Part shown: in pieces, positions 22,945-34,303 of the stretch
Layout of the letters: every line of letters starts with the position of its first letter
Position numbering within the stretch: the first letter of the stretch is position 1
Assembly: GCA_040902655.1 (NCBI GenBank)
Contig: JBBDWV010000050.1
Span: 42,430 to 84,281 of the forward strand
Source: Mycobacteriales bacterium
GTDB lineage: Bacteria; Actinomycetota; Actinomycetes; Mycobacteriales; SCTD01
Direction: 5' to 3'
DNA: 41,852 nucleotides
Translations under genes and position numbers: made by a program
The notes under the pieces: generated by a model
Database searches by the model: none
What the model was told of the DNA's origin: nothing
What the model saw: the letters and a program-made list of their open reading frames with translations, nothing else

Positions 22945-25329
22945 GTGCTCGTCCTGCTGGCCCTGCACCTGGTGCTGGCGCTGGTCGCGCCGGCCGCCGG
23001 TGCCCGGATCGGCCGGCGGGTCTTCCTGCTCGTCGCCCTGGCGCCGGCGGCGACGACGGTGTGGGCAGCCACGCAGGCGGCTGCCGTGCTCGACGGGCGG
23101 CCGGTCAGCTTCGCGGCCGCCTGGGTGCCCGGCCTGGACCTCACCCTCGACCTGCGGCTGGACGCCCTCGCGCTGCTGATGGTCACGCTGGTCTCCGGCG
23201 TCGGCACGCTCGTCTTCCTCTACTGCGCGAGCTACTTCCCTTCCGAGCAAAGGGGCCTGGGTCGATTCGCCGGCGTGCTGACCGGTTTCGCCGGCGCGAT
23301 GCTCGGCCTGGTGCTCGCCGACGACCTGATCCTGCTCTACGTCTTCTGGGAGCTCACCAGTGTCACGTCGTACCTGCTCATCGGGTTCGACGACGAGCAG
23401 GAGGAGAGCCGGCGCGCCGCGCAGCAGGCGTTGGTCGTCACCACGCTCGGCGGCCTGGTCATGCTGCTCGGGCTGATCCTGCTCGGGCAGGCCGCCGGCA
23501 CCTCCTCGCTGTCGGCGATCCTGGCCGAGCCGCCCACCGGCGGCACCGTCCCGGTGGCGCTGCTGCTCATCCTGGTCGGTGCGTTCACCAAGAGCGCCCA
23601 GATCCCGTTCCACCCGTGGCTGCCGGCGGCGATGGCGGCCCCCACCCCGGTGTCGGCCTACCTGCACGCCGCCGCGATGGTGAAGGCGGGGGTCTATCTG
23701 GTCGCTCGGCTGGCTCCCGCGTTCGCGCTGGTCGGCCCCTGGCGCCCCGTGGTGCTCACCGTCGGCCTGCTGACGATGATCGTCGGTGGCTGGCGGGCGC
23801 TGCGGCAGACCGACCTCAAGCGGCTGCTGGCCTTCGGCACCGTCAGCCAGCTCGGCTTCCTGTTCGTGCTGCTCGGCGCGGGCACCCGCGAGGCTGCGCT
23901 GGCCGGTGCGGTCCTGCTGCTGGCGCACGGCCTGTTCAAGTCCACCCTCTTCCTGACGGTCGGGATCATCGACCACGAGACCGGCACCCGTGACCTGCGT
24001 CTGCTGTCCGGTGTGGGTGCGCGGCTGCCGGTGCTCGCGGTGGTCGCCACGCTGGCGGCGCTGTCGATGGCCGGGGTGCCGCCGCTGCTCGGCTTCATCT
24101 CGAAAGAGGCTGCCTACGAAGCCTTCCTGCACGGCGGCCTCGGCGACCGACTGGTCTTCGCCGGGTTGTTCGTCGGCTCCGTGCTGACCGCTGCCTACAG
24201 TGCGCGCTTCGTCTGGGGCGCGTTCGCCGGCAAACCCGGCTGTGCGCCGACCCCCACCCACACGCCGCGGCCCGGCTTCCTCGCTCCCGTCGTCGTGCTC
24301 GGCGTCGCGGGGCTGGCGGTGGGGCTGCTGCCTGTCCTGGCCGACCCGCTCGTGCAGGGCTACGCCGCGTCGTACGACGTGCCGGTGGGACCGGAGGGGA
24401 AGGTCGAGCACCTGGCGCTGTGGCACGGGTTGACACCGGCCCTGGGTTTCTCGGTGTTGACGCTGCTGCTGGGCGCCGCGCTGTTCGCCGGGCGGGAGCG
24501 GGTGCGCGAGGTGCAGCGCCGGCTCAGTCCGGTGCTCGGCGCGGTCGACGCCGACCGCAGCTATGACGCGACGCTGGTGGGCCTGGACCGGGTCGCGCTG
24601 CGCAGCACGGTGGCGGTGCAGACGGGTTCGCTGCCGGTCTACCTCGGCATGGTGCTGCTCACGCTGGTCCTCCTCCCGGGCACCGGGCTGCTGGTCGGCA
24701 CCCGCGTCACCGGGGACCTGCACGCCTACGACCGGCCGTTGCAGGCGGTGGTCGCACTCGTCGTGGCCGTGGCCGCAGTCGTCACCGCACGCGCCTCCCG
24801 GCGCTTCACCGCAGTGCTCTACCTCGGCGCCGTCGGCTACGGGATCGCCGTGCTGTTCGTGTTGCAGGGCGGTCCCGACCTCGCGCTCACGCAGTTCCTC
24901 GTCGAGACGCTGGCGCTGGTCATCTTCGTGTTCGTCCTGCGCCGGCTGCCGGCGACGTTCAGCCCCAGCCCGTTCCGGATCAGCCAGGGCATCCGGCTGG
25001 CCGTCGCGCTGTCGGTGGGCGCGTTCGTGACCATCGCGACGCTGGTCAGCAGCCAGGCGCGCACCGCGCCACCGGCGTCGCAGGACTACCTGGACCGAGC
25101 TCTGTCGGAGGGTGGTGGCAGCAACGTGGTCAACGTCGTGCTGGTCGACTTCCGCGGCTTCGACACCCTGGGGGAGATCACCGTGCTCGCCGTCGCCGCC
25201 ATGGGCATCGCCAGCCTCGTGCAGGCCGGGCGGGGTCGGCGGGCCAAGCAGGGCACCGGGGAGTCGGCCCTCACCGCCGCCGAGGAGCCGGCGATGGAGA
25301 CGGCCGCCGCAGCGAAGGTGTTGCCATGA
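22945..25329 (+). CDS. mrpA: Mrp Na+/H+ antiporter subunit A
   Basis: A 794-residue polytopic membrane protein, the largest subunit of the Mrp complex. The N-terminal two thirds is NuoL-like: VFWELTSVTSYLLIGF carries the conserved Glu, and TKSAQIPFHPWLPAAM...PVSAYLHAAAMVKAGVY the conserved Lys and His residues of the proton path. The C-terminal part (about 560-790) is the MbhD/MbhE-like region with GGPDLALTQFLVETLAL. Mrp exchanges Na+ (Li+, sometimes K+) for H+ in alkali and salt tolerance. The GTG follows GGAGG. The stop overlaps mrpB by 4 bp. Confidence 0.96.
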   Translation: MLVLLALHLVLALVAPAAGARIGRRVFLLVALAPAATTVWAATQAAAVLDGRPVSFAAAWVPGLDLTLDLRLDALALLMVTLVSGVGTLVFLYCASYFPSEQRGLGRFAGVLTGFAGAMLGLVLADDLILLYVFWELTSVTSYLLIGFDDEQEESRRAAQQALVVTTLGGLVMLLGLILLGQAAGTSSLSAILAEPPTGGTVPVALLLILVGAFTKSAQIPFHPWLPAAMAAPTPVSAYLHAAAMVKAGVYLVARLAPAFALVGPWRPVVLTVGLLTMIVGGWRALRQTDLKRLLAFGTVSQLGFLFVLLGAGTREAALAGAVLLLAHGLFKSTLFLTVGIIDHETGTRDLRLLSGVGARLPVLAVVATLAALSMAGVPPLLGFISKEAAYEAFLHGGLGDRLVFAGLFVGSVLTAAYSARFVWGAFAGKPGCAPTPTHTPRPGFLAPVVVLGVAGLAVGLLPVLADPLVQGYAASYDVPVGPEGKVEHLALWHGLTPALGFSVLTLLLGAALFAGRERVREVQRRLSPVLGAVDADRSYDATLVGLDRVALRSTVAVQTGSLPVYLGMVLLTLVLLPGTGLLVGTRVTGDLHAYDRPLQAVVALVVAVAAVVTARASRRFTAVLYLGAVGYGIAVLFVLQGGPDLALTQFLVETLALVIFVFVLRRLPATFSPSPFRISQGIRLAVALSVGAFVTIATLVSSQARTAPPASQDYLDRALSEGGGSNVVNVVLVDFRGFDTLGEITVLAVAAMGIASLVQAGRGRRAKQGTGESALTAAEEPAMETAAAAKVLP

Positions 25330-25814
25330 GTCAGCCCGTGGACAGCGGGGCGCCGCCGCGGCTCCCAGGAGCGCAGGAGCTGGACGCCGCGCAGCGTTCG
25401 GTCGTGCTGGAGACGGCCGTCCGGCTGGTCTTCCACACGGTGCTGGTGTTCTCCCTCTACCTGCTGTTCGCCGGCCACAACCAGCCCGGCGGCGGCTTCG
25501 TCGGCGGGCTGGTCGCCGGCGCCTCCTTCGTGCTGCGCTACATCGCCGGGGGCCCGGCGGCGCTGAAGGCCGCCGTCCCGATCGATCCCGGCGTGCCGAT
25601 CGGCGGCGGGCTGGTGCTGGCCGCGGGCACCGGCATGGCGGCCTGGCTGTTCGGCGGCCAGTTCCTGGAGAGCGGGAAGCTCGAGCTGCACCCGCCGCTG
25701 CTCGGCGCGCTGAAGGTGACCAGCGCGCTGCCCTTCGACACCGGCGTCTACCTCATCGTCGTCGGCCTCGTGCTGGCCGTCCTGCGCACGCTGGGTGCGG
25801 AGGCGGAGCGGTGA
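25326..25814 (+). CDS. mrpB: Mrp Na+/H+ antiporter subunit B
   Basis: A 162-residue MnhB-type protein. Four transmembrane helices follow an approximately 30-residue cytoplasmic N-terminus. The FLLFAGHNQPGGGFVGGL-like motif (here LLFAGHNQPGGGFVGGLVAG) is diagnostic of the family, with Gly/Phe-rich turns. It is an obligate subunit of the Mrp antiporter. It overlaps both mrpA and mrpC by 4 bp, so translation is coupled. The ATG starts the family alignment. Confidence 0.95.
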   Translation: MSQPVDSGAPPRLPGAQELDAAQRSVVLETAVRLVFHTVLVFSLYLLFAGHNQPGGGFVGGLVAGASFVLRYIAGGPAALKAAVPIDPGVPIGGGLVLAAGTGMAAWLFGGQFLESGKLELHPPLLGALKVTSALPFDTGVYLIVVGLVLAVLRTLGAEAER

Positions 25815-26238
25815 GCGGCAACCTCACCCTCGCGCTGCTGATCGGGGTGCTCTACACCGTCGGCACCTACCTGCTGCTGCAGCGCACCCTGACCCGCATC
25901 GTCATCGGGCTCGGCCTGCTCGGCCACGGGGCGAATCTGCTTCTGCTACAGGCCGGTGGCCCGGCCGGCGCAGTCCCGTTCATCGCCAAGGGCGGTTCGG
26001 GCGGCACCGCAGGAGTGGTCGGCGGCACCGCCGACCCACTCCCGCAGGCGATGGTGCTGACGGCCATCGTCATCACCTTCGGTGTGTCCGCGTTCCTGCT
26101 CGCGCTGGCCTACCGCAGCTGGGTGCTTCACGGTGAGGACGAGGTGCAGGACGACGTCGAGGACCGGCGGCTGGTGCGTCGCCGTGCCCAGGACGACCAC
26201 CACGAGCTGGTTCGCGTGGTCCGGCCGGAGGACGACCT

Positions 26239-26242
<4 letters not shown>
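25811..26242 (+). CDS. mrpC: Mrp Na+/H+ antiporter subunit C
   Basis: A 143-residue NuoK-like subunit with three transmembrane helices. The second carries the RIVIGLGLLGHGANLLLL stretch, and the third DPLPQAMVLTAIVITFGVSAFLLAL is the family hallmark. The C-terminal 35 residues are a highly charged cytoplasmic tail (EDEVQDDVEDRRLVRRR). The GTG start at 25811 overlaps the mrpB stop. Confidence 0.94.
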
Positions 26243-27773
<1,531 letters not shown>

Positions 27774-27777
<4 letters not shown>

Positions 27778-28328
27778 GCCGGTTGACCCGACACCCCGGG
27801 CTGCTCGTCTGGCTGACTGCCGTGTGGGTCGGCCTGTGGGGCTCGGTCACCGTGGCGAACGTGCTCGGCGGCCTGGCCGTCGCGCTGGTGCTGCTGCTGT
27901 CCCTCCCGCTGACCGACGTGCCCGACGAGAGCGAGATCCGGCCGGGAGCGCTGCTGCGGTTCGTCGGTCACTTCGCCGTCGACCTGGTGCAGGCCAGCCT
28001 GCAGGTCGCGCTGCTCGTCGTGCGGCCGCGGGCGACGCTTCGGCAGGCGGTGCTGGCGGTGCCGGTGCGCTGCGCCTCGGACCGGCTGCTGACCCTGTTG
28101 GCCAACGCCATCAGCCTGACACCCGGCACCCTGACGCTCGAGGTCGACCGACCGCGCTCGACGCTCTACGTGCACGTGCTGGACGTCGGAGCCGGACCCG
28201 GTGGCGTCGAGCGGATGCGGGGCGACATCCTGCGCATCGAGCGGCTCGCGATCCTGGCCGTCGGCTCGCCGCCGTGTCGGCTGGCCCTGACCGAGGACCT
28301 GCAGGCCGGCACGGAGGTTCCGCAGTGA
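27774..28328 (+). CDS. mrpE: Mrp Na+/H+ antiporter subunit E
   Basis: A 184-residue MnhE-type subunit with two N-terminal transmembrane helices, then a cytoplasmic domain. The stretch LLANAISLTPGTLTLEVD followed by LYVHVLD is the family signature. It is the only junction in the operon without overlap: 13 bp separate its stop from mrpF, and that gap contains GGGAGG, a separate ribosome binding site. Confidence 0.94.
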
Positions 28329-28341
28329 GGGAGGTGCCCCA

Positions 28342-28605
28342 GTGAGCGTCGTCGTGGCCGTCTGCCTGGCCGGCCTGAGCCTGGCGGCCGTGTTGTGCGT
28401 GGTGCGGCTCATCGCCGGCCCGTCGGTGCCCGACCGGATCGTCGCGCTGGACGCGCTGCTCTACGTCGTCGTCAGCGGCATCGCCGTCGCTGCCGCCGCC
28501 ACGCGGGACGGCAGCTTCCTGGCCGTGCTGCTCGCCGTGGCGCTGCTCGGCTTCGTCGGCACGGTGACGGTGGCCCGCTTCGTCGAGCGACGGGGGTCCT
28601 CGTGA
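28342..28605 (+). CDS. mrpF: Mrp Na+/H+ antiporter subunit F
   Basis: An 87-residue MnhF/PhaF protein with three transmembrane helices. The conserved RLIAGPSVPDRIVALDALL segment contains the family Gly-Pro-x-x-x-Asp-Arg motif, and the end TVTVARFVERR is typical. The GTG at 28342 is preceded by GGGAGG. The stop overlaps mrpG by 4 bp. Confidence 0.94.
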   Translation: MSVVVAVCLAGLSLAAVLCVVRLIAGPSVPDRIVALDALLYVVVSGIAVAAAATRDGSFLAVLLAVALLGFVGTVTVARFVERRGSS

Positions 28606-28931
28606 TCGTGCTGGACGTCCTCAGCTCCCTGCTGATGCTCAGCGGCGTCGCGCTCGCCGTGCTGGCCGGCCTCGGGCTGGTGCGCTTCCCCGACGTCTTC
28701 AGCCGGATGCACGCCGCCACCAAGCCCGCGACGCTCGGCCTGCTGCTCGTCACGGTCGGCGCCGCGCTGCGGCAGGACGACGGCGGCAACGCCACCAAGC
28801 TGCTGCTGGTGGCCGCCTTCCAGTTCCTCACCGCTCCGGTCGCCGCCCACATGATCGGCCGGGCCGCCTACCGCTCCGGGACCGGGGGGTTGGAGGAGCT
28901 GGTGGTCGACGAGCTGAAGGACGCCGGCTAG
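28602..28931 (+). CDS. mrpG: Mrp Na+/H+ antiporter subunit G
   Basis: A 109-residue MnhG/PhaG protein with three transmembrane helices. The motif LGLVRFPDVFSRMHAATKPATLG is diagnostic. It is the last gene of the mrpABCDEFG operon; all seven subunits needed for activity in Bacillus-type Mrp are therefore encoded. No strong terminator is seen in the 106 bp before the alcohol dehydrogenase gene, which holds only a GC-rich stretch. Confidence 0.94.
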   Translation: MIVLDVLSSLLMLSGVALAVLAGLGLVRFPDVFSRMHAATKPATLGLLLVTVGAALRQDDGGNATKLLLVAAFQFLTAPVAAHMIGRAAYRSGTGGLEELVVDELKDAG

Positions 28932-29037
28932 GACCAACGGGCTCCGAGCCCGGAGAACGCCGTGGCGGCCGGCGTGACATGCACGGCTCGCCCCGTTGGA
29001 GGGGTAGCCGCCGACCGCCCGGGGAACGGCGCCAGGC

Positions 29038-30225
29038 ATGAGAGCACTCACGTGGCAGGGCAAGCGCAACGTCAGCGTCGAGGACGTTCCGGATCCGCGT
29101 ATCGAGCAGCCCACCGACGCCGTCATCCGGATCACCACGACCAACATCTGTGGGTCCGACCTGCACCTGTACGAAGTTCTCGGTCCGTTCATGGCCAAGG
29201 GCGACGTGCTCGGGCACGAGCCGATGGGCATCGTCGAGGAGGTCGGATCGGAGGTTCCGAATCTCGCGAAGGGCGACCGGGTCGTCATTCCGTTCCAGAT
29301 CTCCTGCGGCACCTGCTGGATGTGCCACCAGGGGCTGTTCACGCAGTGCGAGACGACCCAGGTGCGCGCCGAGGGCTCCGGTGCGGCGATCTTCGGTTAC
29401 TCCAGGCTGTACGGGTCGGTGCCCGGCGGCCAGGCGGAGTACCTGCGCGTGCCGCAGGCGCAGACGACACACGTGAAGGTGCCGCACGGCCCTGCCGACG
29501 AACGCTTCGTCTACCTGTCGGATGTGCTGCCCACCGCGTGGCAGGCCGTGGAGTACGCCGCGGTGCCGCCGGGCGGGACCCTCGTCGTGCTGGGGCTCGG
29601 CCCGATCGGCGACATGTCCTGCCGGATCGGCCAGCACCACGGCTTCCGCGTGATCGGCGTCGACCGGGTGACCGAGCGACTGCAGCGCGGCCGGGCCCGC
29701 GGCTACGAGGTGGTGGACATGGAGGAGGTCGGGCGCGACCTCGGTGACGTCCTGCGCGACATGACCGGCGGGCGCGGGCCCGACTCGGTCGTGGACGCCG
29801 TCGGGTTGGAGGCACACGGCTCTCCGGTGACCAAGGTGGTGCAGCAGATGGCCGGCCTGCTGCCGGACGCGGTGGCCGCACCGATGATGGAGCGGGCGGG
29901 CGTCGACCGGCTGGGTGCCCTCTACTCCGCCATCGACATCGTCCGCCGCGGCGGCACCATCTCGCTGTCGGGTGTCTACGGCGGCATGGCCGACCCGATG
30001 CCGATGCTCACGCTGTTCGACAAGCAGATCCAGCTGCGAATGGGCCAGGCCAACGTCAAGCGCTGGGTCGACGACATCCTGCCGCTGCTGACCGACGAGG
30101 ACCCGCTCGGCGTCGACACCTTCCACACCCACGCCGTCCCGCTGGAGCAGGCCCCGCAGATGTACCAGACGTTCCAGAAGAAGGAAGATGGCTGCGTGAA
30201 GGTGCTCCTCAAGCCGGCCGCCTGA
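29038..30225 (+). CDS. Zinc-dependent alcohol dehydrogenase (MDR family)
   Basis: A 395-residue medium-chain dehydrogenase. Catalytic zinc ligands are Cys38 (ICGSDLH) and His60-Glu61 (LGHEPMG). The structural zinc is held by Cys90, Cys93, Cys96 and Cys104. The Rossmann motif GLGPIGDMSCRIG binds NAD(P). Length and the ICGSDLHLYEV/LGHEPMGIVEEVG stretches resemble the glutathione-independent formaldehyde dehydrogenase branch, but the true substrate is open. The ATG is preceded by a weak GGGGAA. A short tandem repeat begins at its stop. The LLM oxidoreductase gene follows after 66 bp on the same strand. Confidence 0.92.
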   Translation: MRALTWQGKRNVSVEDVPDPRIEQPTDAVIRITTTNICGSDLHLYEVLGPFMAKGDVLGHEPMGIVEEVGSEVPNLAKGDRVVIPFQISCGTCWMCHQGLFTQCETTQVRAEGSGAAIFGYSRLYGSVPGGQAEYLRVPQAQTTHVKVPHGPADERFVYLSDVLPTAWQAVEYAAVPPGGTLVVLGLGPIGDMSCRIGQHHGFRVIGVDRVTERLQRGRARGYEVVDMEEVGRDLGDVLRDMTGGRGPDSVVDAVGLEAHGSPVTKVVQQMAGLLPDAVAAPMMERAGVDRLGALYSAIDIVRRGGTISLSGVYGGMADPMPMLTLFDKQIQLRMGQANVKRWVDDILPLLTDEDPLGVDTFHTHAVPLEQAPQMYQTFQKKEDGCVKVLLKPAA

Positions 30226-30260
30226 GGTCTGTGGGCCGCCTGAGCTCACAGGCCGCCTGA
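30216..30260 (+). repeat. Triplicated GGCCGCCTGA at the end of the dehydrogenase gene
   Basis: GGCCGCCTGA occurs at 30216-30225, 30234-30243 and 30251-30260 (periods 18 and 17). The first copy contains the stop codon of the dehydrogenase, so it looks like a small tandem duplication of the gene end. Confidence 0.7.
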
Positions 30261-30291
30261 ACTCGCCTTCCGCGCCGCCGAGGGAGATCGC

Positions 30292-31335
30292 GTGCTGATC
30301 GGCATCGACAGCTTCGTCTCGACCGTCACCGACCCCGGGACCGGCGTGGACGTCACGCCGCTCCAGCGGGTGCAGCACCTGCTCGAGGAGGTCGAGTGCG
30401 CCGACCGGGTCGGTCTGGACACCTACGGCATCGGCGAGCACCACCGGCGCGAGTACCTGGACTCCGCGCCGGCGGTGCTGCTGGCCGCTGCTGCCGCACG
30501 GACCACCCGCATCCGGCTCAACAGCGCGGTGACGGTGCTGAGCGCGAACGACCCGGTGCGCGTCTTTCAGGAGTTCGCCACGCTCGACCTGATCTCGAAG
30601 GGCCGCATCGACCTGGTCGTGGGCCGTGGCTCGTTCACCGAGGCCTTTCCGCTGTTCGGGCTGGACCTGGCCGACTACGACGCGCTGTTCGCCGAGAAGC
30701 TCGACCTGCTGCTGCGGATCCGGGCGAGCCCGGAGGTGACGTGGTCCGGCCGGCACCGACCACCGCTGGCAGGGCAAGGGGTCTATCCGCGGCCGGTGCA
30801 GGACCCGCTCCCGGTCTGGGTGGGCGTCGGCGGCACACCCGAGTCCTTCGTCCGCGCCGGCACGCTCGGTCTGCCGCTCATGGTGGCCATCATCGGCGGG
30901 CAGCCGGCCCGGTTCCGCCCGCTCGTCGACCTCTACCGGGAGGCCGGCCGGCGCGCCGGGCACCCGGCGGACCAGCTGCAGGTGGGGCTGCACTGCTTCG
31001 GCTTCGTGGGCGACACCAGCCGACAGGCCGCCGAAGACTTCTACCCCGGCTGGGCCCAGATGTTCACCAAGATCGGCAAGGAGCGGGGCTTCGGCCCGCC
31101 CGTGCGCGCGCAGTACGACGCGATGTGCGAGCCCGACGGAGCCTTCCTCATCGGCGACCCGGAGGCCGTCGCCACGAAGATTCTGCGGATCTCCGACGAC
31201 CTCGGCGGCGTGGCGCGGCTGTCGCTGCAGATGACCAACGTGCGGCTCGCCCACGACAACCTGCTGCACGGCATCGAGTTGCTCGGCACCCGGGTCGCGC
31301 CCCTTGTCCGCGAGACCCGGGCTGCACGGACCTGA
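30292..31335 (+). CDS. LLM class flavin-dependent oxidoreductase
   Basis: A 347-residue TIM-barrel protein of the bacterial-luciferase family. Family features are visible: ADRVGLDTYGIGEHHRREY, the TTRIRLNSAVTVLS strand, DLISKGRIDLVVGRGSF, and PVWVGVGGTPESF in the cofactor phosphate loop. Members use FMNH2 or F420; the sequence alone does not decide. Start GTG at 30292 has GAGGGAG at good spacing. Co-orientation with the alcohol dehydrogenase suggests a small catabolic or detoxification pair. It ends 202 bp from the convergent acs gene. Confidence 0.88.
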   Translation: MLIGIDSFVSTVTDPGTGVDVTPLQRVQHLLEEVECADRVGLDTYGIGEHHRREYLDSAPAVLLAAAAARTTRIRLNSAVTVLSANDPVRVFQEFATLDLISKGRIDLVVGRGSFTEAFPLFGLDLADYDALFAEKLDLLLRIRASPEVTWSGRHRPPLAGQGVYPRPVQDPLPVWVGVGGTPESFVRAGTLGLPLMVAIIGGQPARFRPLVDLYREAGRRAGHPADQLQVGLHCFGFVGDTSRQAAEDFYPGWAQMFTKIGKERGFGPPVRAQYDAMCEPDGAFLIGDPEAVATKILRISDDLGGVARLSLQMTNVRLAHDNLLHGIELLGTRVAPLVRETRAART

Positions 31336-31408
31336 GGGCACGGGGACGTCGCCCCGGCGGCGATCAGCCCACGCCGCCGGTCGTGGGCGCACCGTGCCGG
31401 AGCCCGAA

Positions 31409-31464
31409 CAAGATCTTCGGAACATCCACAGGAGCCTGGCCCTGTGGATGTTCCGAAGATCTTG
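31409..31464. repeat. 24-bp perfect inverted repeat between convergent genes
   Basis: The arm at 31409-31432 (starting CAAGATCTTCGGAACATCC) is perfectly complementary to 31441-31464, with an 8-nt loop AGCCTGGC. The arm ends contain the self-palindrome AAGATCTT. It lies between the LLM gene and acs, so it can end transcription both ways. Its length and perfection exceed a normal terminator. The rest of the 202-bp gap holds nothing I recognise. Confidence 0.85.
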
Positions 31465-31537
31465 GCTTCCGCCGGCCCGGTCGACACGACCCGCACGTGC
31501 GTCGAGCCAGTCTCTGCCCGCGCGTCGCGAGCCGGGC

Positions 31538-33508
<1,971 letters not shown>

Positions 33509-33560
33509 GCGGGTCCTCCAAAGGCAGGGAGCTGTTCGGGTCGCTCCGACCATCCCCTAC

Positions 33561-33576
33561 GGTGACACGCCTCACA
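33561..33576 (-). promoter_or_regulatory. Candidate Crp operator upstream of acs
   Basis: Read toward acs the site is TGTGA-GGCGTG-TCACC, matching TGTGA-N6-TCACA at 9 of 10 positions. It ends 52 bp before the GTG. A TAGGGG lies directly downstream (33554-33559). If that is the -10 box, Crp would overlap the promoter; if the promoter is closer to acs, Crp would activate. The 189-bp divergent gap also serves the gene at 33698. Confidence 0.6.
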
Positions 33577-33697
33577 ACAGTGGGTCCGCGAACGATGTCG
33601 CCGAGCGGTCGATCCGTGCGGTCGGACGGTCGATGGCTGCCGCCCGGCCGGCCGGGTGACGACGCCTGCACACGGCGGGACAAGGAGGCGGGGCCGG

Positions 33698-34240
33698 GTG
33701 ACGTGGCTGCGGCACTGGACCAGCAGTGCGGGCAGGAGATCGGCGCGGAGGCCGGCGGGCCAGCCGCTGCCGCTATCGCTGCCCCGACCGGACGGCACCG
33801 GCTGGCCGCAGGAGGCGGGCGGGCCGTCCTTCGAGGCCTCCACCTACTACGAGCTGGGCAGCAGACGGGCGTACGAGCCGGTTGCGCACGACCTGGCCGG
33901 CCGGCTCGTCACCGGGCTGCTGCCGCACCTGCGCACCGGAGCGACGCCCGAGGACGAGCCGTATCTGCACAAGGTCTTCCTCACGGCCGCACGCATCGGC
34001 GCTGGCCTGGGCATCGTCGAGCACGAGGCGACCTCGTCGGCCCTGGGCGAGCTGGACCGGAACATCGCCGGTGCGTTGGACCAGGCTCGGCGTGGACTGC
34101 CGGCGATGCGGGAGGACTGGGCGCGGACCGCCACCTGGTTCCTGCTCGCCGGCCACTACCTGGCGCGGCAGGAACCGGCGGCGTACGACGGCGTCCTCGC
34201 CGCGCTGGTCGCGCAGGTACAGAGGGAGGACGGGCTCTGA
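33698..34240 (+). CDS. Uncharacterised helical protein divergent from acs
   Basis: A 180-residue cytoplasmic protein. GTG 33698 is chosen because AAGGAGG lies 9 nt upstream; an earlier GTG at 33656 has no such signal. Residues 1-45 are basic and Pro-rich. From about 50 it is helical, with FEASTYYELGSRRAYEPVAHDLAGRLVTGLLPHL and ARTATWFLLAGHYLARQEPAAYDGVLAALVAQV. I recognise no family and see no catalytic motif. It shares its upstream region, including the Crp-like site, with acs and could be co-regulated. Confidence 0.65.
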   Translation: MTWLRHWTSSAGRRSARRPAGQPLPLSLPRPDGTGWPQEAGGPSFEASTYYELGSRRAYEPVAHDLAGRLVTGLLPHLRTGATPEDEPYLHKVFLTAARIGAGLGIVEHEATSSALGELDRNIAGALDQARRGLPAMREDWARTATWFLLAGHYLARQEPAAYDGVLAALVAQVQREDGL

Positions 34241-34251
34241 CCAGGCGCGAA

Positions 34252-34283
34252 CGCCGGCCCCGGGGACGTCCCGGGAGCCGGCG
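34252..34283. terminator. Bidirectional hairpin between gene 33698 and actP
   Basis: CGCCGGCCCCGGGGAC (34252-34267) pairs with GTCCCGGGAGCCGGCG (34268-34283) with two mismatches, forming a strong GC stem in the 63-bp convergent gap. No U-tract. Confidence 0.65.
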
Positions 34284-34303
34284 CTCGTACGTGCCTCAGG
34301 TCC

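Noticed and set aside
22865-23179. Leaderless small gene starting 9 nt after the TAGGGT box, overlapping mrpA
   Set aside because: The encoded peptide turns Cys/Trp-rich in the mrpA overlap, as expected of a shifted frame, and mrpA has its own strong ribosome binding site.
22813-24723. 636-codon minus-strand frame opposite mrpA
   Set aside because: Shadow of mrpA: Gln/Glu/Arg/His-rich composition with no family resemblance.
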